32,646 nucleotides of DNA from an uncultured Caulobacteraceae bacterium (GTDB taxonomy: Bacteria > Pseudomonadota > Alphaproteobacteria > Caulobacterales > Caulobacteraceae), in NCBI GenBank assembly GCA_903929535.1, contig CAIYVC010000004.1, positions 1 through 32,646 on the forward strand, read 5' to 3'. The notes below the pieces were generated by a model that was not told the origin of the DNA, did not search any database, and saw only the letters and a list, made by a program, of their open reading frames with translations. Of the stretch, positions 8,580 through 16,516 are shown piece after piece (the first letter of the stretch is position 1; every line of letters begins with the position of its first letter). The translations under genes and the position numbers were made by a program.

Positions 8580-8975
8580 ATGAACACCCGTATCCTGACG
8601 GGCGCCGCCTTCGGCGCTCTTCTGGCCCTGTCTGCCCCGGCCCTGGCCTCGGCCGCCGATGTCGCCAACGGCCAGGCGCTGTTCCGCCAGCAGTGCGGCA
8701 TCTGCCACATCGCGGGCAAGGGCGACGGCGAAGGCGGGCAGGGGCCCAGCCTGAAGGGCGTGGTGGGCCGCAAGCCCGCCAGCGACGAGAACTTCGGCGC
8801 CTACACCCAGCCCCTGATGGACGCGACCGCGCCCTGGACCGAAGCGAACATCGCGGTCTTCCTGGCCGACCCGCAGAAGGTCTATCCCGGCACCGCCATG
8901 CCCATCCGGGTGGGCTCGCCCACCGACCGGGCGGACCTGGCGGCCTATCTGGCCACGATCAAGGCGGCGCCTTAG
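8580..8975 (+). CDS. periplasmic class I cytochrome c
   Basis: A 131-residue protein with a signal peptide (cleavage after APALASA) and one haem-binding CGICH motif (C39, C42, H43). M107 in PGTAMPI is the likely distal ligand. The size and the AMP motif fit a soluble class I cytochrome c similar to cytochrome c550/c552. It starts 10 bases after the upstream quinoprotein stop with GAGG as ribosome site, so the two genes form an operon. It most likely takes electrons from the quinoprotein and passes them to a terminal oxidase. Confidence 0.93.
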   Translation: MNTRILTGAAFGALLALSAPALASAADVANGQALFRQQCGICHIAGKGDGEGGQGPSLKGVVGRKPASDENFGAYTQPLMDATAPWTEANIAVFLADPQKVYPGTAMPIRVGSPTDRADLAAYLATIKAAP

Positions 8976-9028
8976 TCGTCCTGGGGCGTTGAATTGCTTC
9001 GTCGCGCCTCAGACCGTAAAGACCCCGC

Positions 9029-9889
9029 ATGACCAGCGAAGACCCCACCTTCATCCTCGTCCTGTCCTGCCCCGATAAGATCGGGGTGGTGGCCGACGTC
9101 GCCAGCTTCCTGGTCAAGCACAACTGCAACATCATCGAGAGCGGCCAGTTCAGTGATCCGGACAACGGCCTGTTCTTCCTGCGCAACGCCTTCCGGCCGC
9201 TGTCGGGGGTCAATATCGAGACCCTGCGCAAGGACTTCGAGGCGGTGGTCCAGCGCTACGATATGAAGGCGCACTTCTTCGACGCGTCCGAGCGGGTCAA
9301 GACCCTGGTGCTGGTGTCCAAGCTGGGCCATTGCCTTAACGACCTGATCTTCCGCAACTCCATCGGCGCCCTGCCGATCGAGATCGTCGGGGTGATCTCC
9401 AACCACCCGGACTTCGAGCAGCTGACCCGCAGCGCGGGCCTGGCGTTCGACTATCTGCCGGTGAAGGCCGAGACCAAGGCCGCCCAGGAAGCGCAGATCC
9501 AGAAGATCGCCGACGCGCGGGGCGCGGAACTGATCGTGCTGGCCCGCTACATGCAGGTGCTGTCGGGTGACTTCTGCGGCCGCTGGCCGGGGCGGATCAT
9601 CAACATCCACCACTCCTTCCTGCCCAGCTTCAAGGGCGCCCAGCCCTATCAGCGCGCCCACGCGCGGGGCGTGAAGCTGATCGGCGCCACGGCCCACTAC
9701 GTCACCGACGATCTGGATGAGGGTCCGATCATCGAGCAGGGCGTGCAGAGGGTTCAGCACAGTATGACGGCGGCAGACTTCGTCGCCGGCGGCCGCGACG
9801 TGGAGGCGGTGGTTCTGGCCCGCGCGGTCAAATGGCACGCCGAGCGGCGCATCCTGCTCAGCGGTTTGCGGACGGTGGTCTTCCCCTAG
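9029..9889 (+). CDS. purU: formyltetrahydrofolate deformylase
   Basis: A 286-residue cytoplasmic enzyme that hydrolyses 10-formyl-tetrahydrofolate to formate and tetrahydrofolate, balancing the one-carbon pool. An ACT domain occupies residues 7-85 (ILVLSCPDKIGVVADVASFL). A formyl-transferase catalytic domain follows from about 90 to the end, with the catalytic triad visible as N192 and H194 in INIHHSFLPSF and D230 in DDLDEGPIIEQ. The length is normal for PurU. It stands between the cytochrome c gene and the leuC-like operon. The LysR-box-like element at 9908-9939 lies downstream of its stop, so PurU is not obviously part of that regulon. Its position could also reflect formaldehyde or formate handling, but nothing in the sequence shows this. 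Confidence 0.95.
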   Translation: MTSEDPTFILVLSCPDKIGVVADVASFLVKHNCNIIESGQFSDPDNGLFFLRNAFRPLSGVNIETLRKDFEAVVQRYDMKAHFFDASERVKTLVLVSKLGHCLNDLIFRNSIGALPIEIVGVISNHPDFEQLTRSAGLAFDYLPVKAETKAAQEAQIQKIADARGAELIVLARYMQVLSGDFCGRWPGRIINIHHSFLPSFKGAQPYQRAHARGVKLIGATAHYVTDDLDEGPIIEQGVQRVQHSMTAADFVAGGRDVEAVVLARAVKWHAERRILLSGLRTVVFP

Positions 9890-9907
9890 GCACTCTGACA
9901 GCGAAGA

Positions 9908-9939
9908 CATGAGTTTTCGCGATATCTGACATGAGATAT
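9908..9939. promoter_or_regulatory. LysR-type operator, copy 1 (upstream of leuC-like operon)
   Basis: A 32-bp element beginning CATGAGTTTTCGCGATAT. It contains the perfect inverted repeat ATATCT-N6-AGATAT (9922-9939), the ATA/TAT-ended dyad form expected of LysR-type binding sites. It matches 28 of 32 positions of a second copy at 17427-17458, which lies beside the LysR gene. It ends 43 bases before the leuC ATG. Binding by the LysR protein at 16517-17419 is inference. Confidence 0.7.
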
Positions 9940-9982
9940 GCGGGTTTGTTCCGCGAGGCGCGGGCGATTAAAAGACCTGCCC

Positions 9983-11392
9983 ATGGCGCAGACCCTGTTC
10001 GACAAGATTTGGAACGAACACGTCATCCTCGACCGCGAGGACGGCCAGACCCTTCTCTACGTCGACAGCCACTTCCTGCAGGACGGCTCTGCCCCGGCGT
10101 TCGAGATGCTGCGCCAGCGGGGGGTGAAGCCACGCGTTCCCGAGAGGGCGTTCGGCACGCCCGACCACTATGTGCCCACCGACAGCCGCGACCTTGCCAG
10201 CATCAAGGACCCTGAAAAACGGGCCATGGCCGACGCCCTGCGCGAGGACACCGCCGCGGCCGGGATCGAGTTCTTCGGCCTGAACGACCCACGCCAGGGC
10301 ATCATCCATGTGGTGGCGCCCGAGCAGGGCATGAGCCGGCCGGGCATGTTGATCGTGTGCGGCGACAGCCACACCTCGACCCACGGCGCCCTCGGTTCCC
10401 TGGCCTTCGGCATCGGCGCCAGCGAAGTGGCCCATGTGCTGGCGACCCAGACCCTGTGGCAACGCAAGCCGAGGACGATGCACGTGACCCTGAACGGCGC
10501 CCTGCACCCGGGCGTGACGGCCAAGGACATCATCCTGGCGCTCATCGCGAAGATCAGCGCGGCGGGCGCCACGGGTTACGCCGTGGAATACGCCGGCCCC
10601 GCCATCGACGCCCTGTCGGTCGAGGGCCGCATGACCGTCTGCAACATGACCATCGAGGCTGGTGGCCGCGCGGGCATGATCGCGCCGGACGAGGCCACCT
10701 TCGCCTATCTCAAGGGTCGACCCTTCGCGCCCACGGGCGCCGATTGGGACAAGGCCGTGGCCGCTTGGCGCGCGCTGAAATCCGATCCTGACGCGGTGTT
10801 CGACCGCGAGGTGGTCATGGACGTCGGCGCCATCGCCCCCATGGTCACCTGGGGCAACAGTCCCGAAGAGGCCCTGCCAATCACTGGACGTCTGCCGCAG
10901 CCGGCCGATGCCGCCACGCCCGAGAAACGCGAGGCGATGCAGCGGACCATGAACTACATGGGCCTGCAGCCCGGCATGGCGCTGGGCGATATCACCATCG
11001 ACCGGGTCTTCATCGGCTCCTGCACCAACGGCCGCCTGGAAGATTTGCAGAGCGCCGCCGAGGTGGTGCGTGGGCGTAAGGTGGCGGCGGGCGTCGAGGC
11101 CTGGGTGGTGCCGGGCTCGGGTCCGGTGAAGGCTGAGGCCGAGGCGCTGGGGCTCGACAGGGTGTTCAAGGACGCCGGCTTCCAATGGCGCGAGGCGGGC
11201 TGCTCGATGTGCCTGGCCACCAACGGCGACAGCCTGGCCGCCGGCCAGCGTTCGGCCTCGACCACCAACCGCAACTTCGTCGGGCGCCAGGGTCCGGGTT
11301 CGCGCACCCATTTGATGAGCCCCGCCATGGCCGCCGCCGCCGCCGTCACCGGACGGCTGACCGACGTGCGCGATCTTCTGGGGAGCCGCTAA
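9983..11392 (+). CDS. leuC: LeuC-like aconitase-superfamily dehydratase, large subunit
   Basis: A 469-residue protein with the aconitase-type [4Fe-4S] ligands in the exact places of LeuC: C347 in IGSCTNGR and C407/C410 in GCSMCLATN. VCGDSHTSTHGALG and the SNRNFxGRQG-like segment TNRNFVGRQGPGSRTHL are also present. With the small subunit it should dehydrate and rehydrate a malate-type acid; the classic reaction is 2- to 3-isopropylmalate. I chose the ATG at 9983 (MAQTLFDKIW), which gives the usual length. The N-terminal part departs from typical LeuC (HFLQDGSAPAF and FGTPDHYVPT), and CLATN replaces the usual CLAMN. With the altered LeuB, this suggests a paralogue with a different substrate. 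Whether the genome has another leuC cannot be seen here. Confidence 0.85.
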   Translation: MAQTLFDKIWNEHVILDREDGQTLLYVDSHFLQDGSAPAFEMLRQRGVKPRVPERAFGTPDHYVPTDSRDLASIKDPEKRAMADALREDTAAAGIEFFGLNDPRQGIIHVVAPEQGMSRPGMLIVCGDSHTSTHGALGSLAFGIGASEVAHVLATQTLWQRKPRTMHVTLNGALHPGVTAKDIILALIAKISAAGATGYAVEYAGPAIDALSVEGRMTVCNMTIEAGGRAGMIAPDEATFAYLKGRPFAPTGADWDKAVAAWRALKSDPDAVFDREVVMDVGAIAPMVTWGNSPEEALPITGRLPQPADAATPEKREAMQRTMNYMGLQPGMALGDITIDRVFIGSCTNGRLEDLQSAAEVVRGRKVAAGVEAWVVPGSGPVKAEAEALGLDRVFKDAGFQWREAGCSMCLATNGDSLAAGQRSASTTNRNFVGRQGPGSRTHLMSPAMAAAAAVTGRLTDVRDLLGSR

Positions 11393-11982
11393 TGGAGCCC
11401 TTCACCAAGCTGACGGCCAACGCCCTGCCGGTGGCCCGGCCCAACGTCGACACCGACCAGCTGCTACCCGCCCGCTACCTGCAGAAGCCCCGCTCGGCGC
11501 CGTTCGGCGACTTCCTGTTCCGCGACCTGCGCTTCAACGCCGACGGATCGGAGAAGCCGGACTTCGTGCTCAACAAGCCCTTCTACCGCGACGCCAAGAT
11601 CGTTGTGGCTGAGGAGAACTTCGCCTGCGGCTCCTCGCGCGAGCACGCGGTTTGGGCCCTCTATGACTATGGCGTGCGCGCCGTGATCGCCCCCAGTCTT
11701 GGCGATATCTTCTCGTCCAACGCGGCCAAGAACGGCCTTCTGACCATCATCCTGCCCGCTCCGGTCGTGGCCGGCATGATCGAGGCCTTGCAGGCCGAGC
11801 CGGACCTGGAAGTGGCGGTGGATCTGGAAGCGCAGACGGTCTCGCTGCCTAACGGCCCCGCGCACCTATTCGAGATCGACCCCTACCGTAAACGGCTGCT
11901 GCTGGAGGGCCTGGACGAGCTGGGCTTCACCTTGACCCAACTGCCCGCCATCGAAGCCTTCGAGAAGACCTACGCCGGCTGA
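11392..11982 (+). CDS. leuD: LeuD-like dehydratase, small subunit
   Basis: A 196-residue swivelling-domain subunit that completes the LeuCD dehydratase. The substrate-binding and interface segments are evident: NVDTDQLLPARYLQ near residue 20, EENFACGSSREHAVWAL near 80 and the GDIFSSNAAKNGLL segment near 105. The length is near that of typical LeuD. Its ATG overlaps the leuC stop by one base (TAATG), a classic translational-coupling arrangement that keeps the two subunits in step. The next gene follows after 30 bases. The family call is secure; the true substrate shares the doubt noted for the large subunit. Confidence 0.88.
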   Translation: MEPFTKLTANALPVARPNVDTDQLLPARYLQKPRSAPFGDFLFRDLRFNADGSEKPDFVLNKPFYRDAKIVVAEENFACGSSREHAVWALYDYGVRAVIAPSLGDIFSSNAAKNGLLTIILPAPVVAGMIEALQAEPDLEVAVDLEAQTVSLPNGPAHLFEIDPYRKRLLLEGLDELGFTLTQLPAIEAFEKTYAG

Positions 11983-12012
11983 TCGCCGCGCACCCGAAAA
12001 GAAAGAAGCCTC

Positions 12013-13077
12013 ATGAAGATCGCAGTCCTCGCCGGCGACGGCATCGGTCCCGAAGTCACCCGCGAAGCGGTCAAGGTGCTCAAGGCCGCGGTCGGCCCGG
12101 CGGCGAAGCTGGAGCTGATCGAGGCCGCCATCGGCCAAGCCGGCGTGGACGCGGCGGGCGATCCCCTGCCGCAGGAGACCCTGCAGATCGCGCGGGACGC
12201 GGACGCCATCCTGTTCGGCTCGGCGGGTGTGCCGGGGGACGAGGTGATCCCCTTCATGATGCGCCCGGGCGCTTCCTTGCTGCGCCTGCGCAAGGACCTG
12301 CAGCTGTTCGCCAACTTCCGCCCGGCATTCCTGTTCCCGGAGCTGGCCGACGCCTCGACCCTGAAGCGCGAAGTGGTCGAGGGCCTCGATATCCTGATCC
12401 TGCGCGAACTGACCGGGGACCTCTATTTCGGCGAGCCGCGCGGCTTCCGCACCAATGCGGCGGGCGAGCGCGAGGCCTTCAACACCATGCTCTACTCCGA
12501 GCCCGAGATCGAACGCATCGCCCGCGTCGCCTTCGAGGCGGCCCGCAAGCGCAACCGCAAGGTCTGCTCGGTCGACAAGGCCAATGTGCTGGAAGTGATG
12601 CAGCTGTGGCGCGAGGTCGTCACCCGCGTCGGCAAGGACTATCCGGACGTTGAGCTGAGCCACATGTTCGTCGACGCCGCCGTCATGGTGCTGATGAAGG
12701 CGCCCAAAAGCTTCGACGTGATCGTCACCGGCAACGTGTTCGGCGACATCCTGTCGGACGGCGCGGCCATGCTGACCGGCTCGATCGGCATGCTGCCGAC
12801 CGCCTCGCTCGGCGTCGGCAAGAAGGGTCTGTATGAGCCCGTGCACGGCTCGGCGCCCGACATCGCCGGCAAGAATATCGCCAACCCCCTGGCCGCCATC
12901 CTCTCGGCCGAGATGCTGCTGCGCTACTCGTTCGACGACGCCAAGAGCGCCGACAAGATCAACACCGCCGTGCGCAAGGTGCTGGCCGACGGCTATCGTA
13001 CCGGCGACATCGCCGAGGCGGGCTGCAAGACGGTCTCCACCAGCCAGATGGGCGACGCCGTCGCCGCGGCGATCTGA
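12013..13077 (+). CDS. leuB: LeuB-like beta-decarboxylating dehydrogenase
   Basis: A 354-residue NAD-dependent enzyme of the isopropylmalate/isocitrate dehydrogenase family. The catalytic residues are in place: Y161 ([12 protein letters not shown]), K189 (SVDKANVLE), metal Asp D221, D245 and D249 (FGDILSD), the R92/R103/R131 substrate arginines and the [10 protein letters not shown] cofactor loop. The specificity segment differs from leucine-pathway Leu[12 protein letters not shown] lacks the acidic residue normally three places before LL (G86 here), and DAAVM replaces the usual DNAAM. It therefore may oxidise and decarboxylate a related 3-substituted malate. It follows leuCD by 30 bases and precedes an SDR. 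It could still be the leucine enzyme if no other copy exists in the genome. Confidence 0.85.
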   Translation: MKIAVLAGDGIGPEVTREAVKVLKAAVGPAAKLELIEAAIGQAGVDAAGDPLPQETLQIARDADAILFGSAGVPGDEVIPFMMRPGASLLRLRKDLQLFANFRPAFLFPELADASTLKREVVEGLDILILRELTGDLYFGEPRGFRTNAAGEREAFNTMLYSEPEIERIARVAFEAARKRNRKVCSVDKANVLEVMQLWREVVTRVGKDYPDVELSHMFVDAAVMVLMKAPKSFDVIVTGNVFGDILSDGAAMLTGSIGMLPTASLGVGKKGLYEPVHGSAPDIAGKNIANPLAAILSAEMLLRYSFDDAKSADKINTAVRKVLADGYRTGDIAEAGCKTVSTSQMGDAVAAAI

Positions 13078-13106
13078 AAAACAATAAGACCAGGGACTTC
13101 AAGCAC

Positions 13107-13859
13107 ATGAACCAGATCGACCTTTCCGGCCGCGCCGCCGTGATCACCGGGGCCGCGCGCGGCATCGGCTATGCCGCAGCCGAACGCTTCCTGGCCTCCG
13201 GCGCCAGCGTCGCCATCTGGGACATGGACAAGCCCCGCGCTGACGCCGCCGCCGTGGCGCTCGGCAAGCTGGGCAAGGTCACCGTCCATATCGTCGAGCT
13301 AACCGACGAAGCCGACGTGCAGAAGGCCGCCGCCGACACGGCCGCGGCTCACGGCAAGATCGACATCGCGGTCAACAACGCCGGCATCACCGGCGGCAAT
13401 GGCGTGACCTGGGAGCTGGACCCCAAGGTGTGGTTCGACGTGCTCAACGTGAACCTCTACGCCCCCTATCTGGTCTGTCGGGCGGTGGTGCCGCACATGC
13501 TGAAGTCGGGCTATGGCCGGATCGTCAACATCGCTTCGGTGGCGGGCAAGGAAGGCAATCCCAACGCCTCCCACTATTCGGCGTCCAAGGCCGGACTGAT
13601 CGGCCTGACCAAGTCGCTCGGCAAGGAGCTGGCGACCAAGAACATCATGGTCAACTGCGTGACCCCCGCCGCCTCTCAGACCGAACAGTTCGCCCAGATG
13701 ACCCAGGCGCACATCGACTACATGGCGTCGAAAATCCCGATGGGCCGGTTCGTGATGCCGGAGGAGATCGCCGCCATGATCGCCTGGCTGAGCTCGGAGG
13801 ACTGCTCCTTCACCACGGGCGGCGTGTTCGACATCACTGGCGGGCGCTCGACCTACTAG
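13107..13859 (+). CDS. SDR-family NAD(P)-dependent oxidoreductase
   Basis: A 250-residue classical short-chain dehydrogenase. TGAARGIG binds the cofactor, DMD after the second strand suggests a preference for NAD, NNAG lies near residue 90, the catalytic Ser is in NIASVAGKEG, and YSASK holds the Tyr/Lys pair. The C-terminal SSEDCSFTTGGVFDITGG is typical of FabG-like enzymes. It starts 29 bases after leuB and is probably the fourth gene of the leuCDB-like operon, so I infer that it oxidises or reduces a hydroxy/keto intermediate of that pathway. SDR substrates cannot be read from such motifs. Confidence 0.9.
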   Translation: MNQIDLSGRAAVITGAARGIGYAAAERFLASGASVAIWDMDKPRADAAAVALGKLGKVTVHIVELTDEADVQKAAADTAAAHGKIDIAVNNAGITGGNGVTWELDPKVWFDVLNVNLYAPYLVCRAVVPHMLKSGYGRIVNIASVAGKEGNPNASHYSASKAGLIGLTKSLGKELATKNIMVNCVTPAASQTEQFAQMTQAHIDYMASKIPMGRFVMPEEIAAMIAWLSSEDCSFTTGGVFDITGGRSTY

Positions 13860-13911
13860 GGCTCCGATCGGCGTTTCGGGCGTTGTTCTGCTGCGACCGC
13901 AGGAGACACCC

Positions 13912-14346
13912 ATGGACCGCCCATCACCTTCCGACCTGCTCGGCATCCGCAACAGCGTGGAGACCGTCGGGCGGCTATCCGACAGCCTGATCCGGTTCGG
14001 GCCGTTCCGAATGGGCCTGGATGGGGTGCTGAGCTGGATTCCCGGCGTCGGCGAGCTCTACTCGACCGGCGCGGCCATCTTCATCATCGCTCAGGGCGCC
14101 CGCGCGCGTGTGCCGGCCCACACCCTGGTCGCCTGCGCCGCCCTGATGGGCAGCAGCACCATCGTCAGCGCCGTGCCGCTGGCTGGGCCCGCCGTGGCCG
14201 ACCTGTTCCTGGCTCACCGGCTGTCGGCCAAGATGGTGGTGCGGGCGATCGACAAGATGCTGCCGGAAGACCACCGCCCGCCGCTGCCCGATCCCTGGTG
14301 GCGCCTGGCGCTTAACGGCCTGCGCGCCAAGCCACAAACGGCCTAG
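13912..14346 (+). CDS. DUF4112-type membrane protein
   Basis: A 144-residue protein with two hydrophobic segments: GLDGVLSWIPGVGELYSTGA at about 40-60 with the following helix, and SSTIVSAVPLAGPAVADLFL near 85-105. The repeated PGVG/PLAG turn pattern matches the DUF4112 family of small membrane proteins of unknown function. AGGAGA stands 7 bases before the ATG. It lies 52 bases after the SDR and could be co-transcribed with the leuCDB-like operon, but nothing shows it shares their job. The family call rests on my recognition of the pattern. Confidence 0.7.
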   Translation: MDRPSPSDLLGIRNSVETVGRLSDSLIRFGPFRMGLDGVLSWIPGVGELYSTGAAIFIIAQGARARVPAHTLVACAALMGSSTIVSAVPLAGPAVADLFLAHRLSAKMVVRAIDKMLPEDHRPPLPDPWWRLALNGLRAKPQTA

Positions 14347-14400
14347 AAGCCGCTGCGTCGGCGTCACCACACATAGGTCGCGCCCTGTGCTACCGTTGGC

Positions 14401-16434
14401 GTGTTGAACGGCGGGGGTGAGGTGCTGGAGTCGGTGGCCGAGCGAAGGTTGACAGCCATCCTGGCGGTAGATGTGGCCGGCTATTCCGCCAGCAGCGAGC
14501 GCGACGAGGGCGCCGCCGTTCGCGGGATCGACACCCTATCGCGCCTGATCGACCAAGAGGCGGCGATCCACGGCGGACGGGTGTTCAACACCGCCGGCGA
14601 CGGCTTCATGTTGGAGTTCCCGACCGTCTCAGGCGCGCTGGCGGCCGCGGAAGCCATTGCGTTGAAGGCCGATCCGCCGGTGCGGGTCGGCGTGCACCTT
14701 GGCGAAGTGGCGGTGACCCCGCGCGGCGATCTTCTGGGACATGGCGTCAACGTGGCGGCGCGGCTGCAAGCTCTGGCCCAGCCCGGATCGGTCTTGGTGT
14801 CCGATGCGGTCAAGCGCGCCCTGGTGGGTCCGGCGGCCGACCGCCTGAAGCCGCAAGGTCGGGTGCGGCTCGACAAGATGAGCCAGAGCGCCGAGGTGTT
14901 CGTTCTGAACAGCGGCGGCAAGCCGGGAATCAGGCGCAAACGCCCCTGGCTCGCCCCGGTGCTCGCGGTCGCGGCGGCCCTGGTGGTCTGCGCGGGGGGC
15001 CTGCTCTATTGGCGGCTGGCGGCGCCGCATCCCCTGACGGTCGCGGTGGAGCCTTTCCAGGCCACAGGCCCTGATCCTGTGTTGAAGAGCCTGGCCGAAG
15101 GGATGGTCGGCGGCATCGGGTCGGGTCTGGCCGACCGTCAGACTCTTACCGTTCCGCTGGATACTGCGGCCTCGCCCGGTCGGGGCGGCGCGCGGCTGTT
15201 GGTCGTTGGACAGGCCAGAGGCGAAGGCGACAAGCTTGCGGTCGATGTTCAGCTGGTGGATCGGCGCGGAGGCGTTGTGCTCTGGTCGTCCAATTTCGAG
15301 CGGTCAGCCGCCGAGGCGCAAGCCCTGCGCGACCAGGTCACGGCCAAGGTCGTCGATGTAGTCAGCACCGCGATGGCCGTCCTCAACGACCCTCACGTGC
15401 GTGTGGACAGCGAGACCATGACCGCCATCCTCAAGCTGATGGATATGCAGCGCTATACGACACTGAAGGCCGACGAATCGATCGGCGTCGCCCGTCAGCT
15501 GATCCGCATCGCGCCCCAGCTTTCGATGGGCCATTCCAACCTGGCCAGGGACCTGGCGTTGTCGCTGAATGGCCGCTCGCCCGAGGTGGCCAAGGCGATG
15601 GAGGCGGAGGCGCGCAAAGAGTCGGCGATCGCCCTCCAGCTCGATCCCCACAACAGCGACGCCTATTACTCCATCTACAATCTGCTGAAGCCCGGCGACT
15701 ATGTTGGGCGTGAGGCTCTGTTGAATACGGGTCTGGCGTCCGAACCGCAGGGCGCGGCCGTCAACAACGCCATGGCCGACTTTCTGCGCGAGGTGGGCCG
15801 GGTGCGCGAGGCCGAGCCCTTCTACCGCCGCTCACTGGCGCTGGACCCTCTATCGCCGGCCAAGACCGCCACCAGCATCTTCGCCCTGGCGGGCACGGGC
15901 CGTGCCGCCGAGTCGCGGAGCCTGGCGAACCACGCATTGGAGCTGTTTCCCACCAGCCGCAGCGTAGGCAGGGCCGCCGCCTATACAGCCGCTCTTTACC
16001 AGCCGCCGGACGTCGCTTTGAAGACGATCGACGCGGTGGAACGGTTGGGCCCGTCGCTGACGCCGGAAGCCGCCGACCTCTGGCGTGTTTACGTGAAAGG
16101 CGCGCGCATGGGCCGGGTCGATCCGGCCGCGATGCGCCGTTTCCGCGAGGCGGCGGTCGCGGGCCTGGTCGACGCCTCCAACGCCGCCATGGCCCTGTCC
16201 CTGGTTGGCGATGTGGACGGCGCGCTTCTGACCATCGACAGGGGCCTGGCGCGCAGGGAGCAGATCTATCCGTCCGACTTCTTCGAGAGCGCCGCCACGC
16301 CGATGCGCCGCGACCCCAGGTTCATGGATCTGATGAAGCGGCTCGGCATCGCTGGCTATTGGCGCCAGTCGGGAAAATGGCCCGATTTCTGCGCCGAGCC
16401 AGGTCTGCCTTACGTTTGCAAGGCCGCAGCCTAG
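14401..16434 (+). CDS. class III adenylate/guanylate cyclase-domain protein with TPR region
   Basis: A protein of up to 677 residues. Residues 14-145 form a CYCc cyclase domain: metal Asp D24 (AVDVAGYS) and D67 (NTAGDGF), then GVHLGEVA and the GVNVAARLQALAQPG segment that normally contacts the nucleotide. One membrane helix follows (about 183-205), then an extracytoplasmic region with a TolB/FlgO-like fold (about 210-320) and TPR-like helices to the end. Such cyclase-TM-TPR proteins are common in alphaproteobacteria and probably make cAMP in response to an envelope signal. The start is uncertain: GTG at 14401 has no ribosome site, while GTG at 14434 (VAERRLTAILAVD) has GAGG upstream and fits relatives better. 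It ends convergently, 82 bases before the LysR gene. Confidence 0.85.
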   Translation: MLNGGGEVLESVAERRLTAILAVDVAGYSASSERDEGAAVRGIDTLSRLIDQEAAIHGGRVFNTAGDGFMLEFPTVSGALAAAEAIALKADPPVRVGVHLGEVAVTPRGDLLGHGVNVAARLQALAQPGSVLVSDAVKRALVGPAADRLKPQGRVRLDKMSQSAEVFVLNSGGKPGIRRKRPWLAPVLAVAAALVVCAGGLLYWRLAAPHPLTVAVEPFQATGPDPVLKSLAEGMVGGIGSGLADRQTLTVPLDTAASPGRGGARLLVVGQARGEGDKLAVDVQLVDRRGGVVLWSSNFERSAAEAQALRDQVTAKVVDVVSTAMAVLNDPHVRVDSETMTAILKLMDMQRYTTLKADESIGVARQLIRIAPQLSMGHSNLARDLALSLNGRSPEVAKAMEAEARKESAIALQLDPHNSDAYYSIYNLLKPGDYVGREALLNTGLASEPQGAAVNNAMADFLREVGRVREAEPFYRRSLALDPLSPAKTATSIFALAGTGRAAESRSLANHALELFPTSRSVGRAAAYTAALYQPPDVALKTIDAVERLGPSLTPEAADLWRVYVKGARMGRVDPAAMRRFREAAVAGLVDASNAAMALSLVGDVDGALLTIDRGLARREQIYPSDFFESAATPMRRDPRFMDLMKRLGIAGYWRQSGKWPDFCAEPGLPYVCKAAA

Positions 16435-16505
16435 CCCTCGATCATCTCGCGGACCTTATTGGCCATCACGGCCATGGAAACGTGGAAGGCGGGCAAAGGC
16501 TTCAT
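16431..16505 (-). pseudogene. possible gene fragment or 24-residue small ORF
   Basis: On the minus strand in the gap after the cyclase gene there is a start-to-stop frame reading MKPLPAFHVSMAVMANKVRE plus four residues. Its TAG shares the CTAG with the cyclase stop. The composition looks protein-like and the beginning is reminiscent of VOC-fold proteins, but there is no ribosome site and it is very short. It may be a remnant, a real small protein or chance. Confidence 0.15.
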
Positions 16506-16516
16506 CGCGCCAAGGC

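Noticed and set aside
7079-8773. 564-codon minus-strand frame opposite the quinoprotein
   Set aside because: An antisense shadow, rich in Gly/Val/His/Arg, that crosses three genes. The plus strand carries recognised motifs and ribosome sites.
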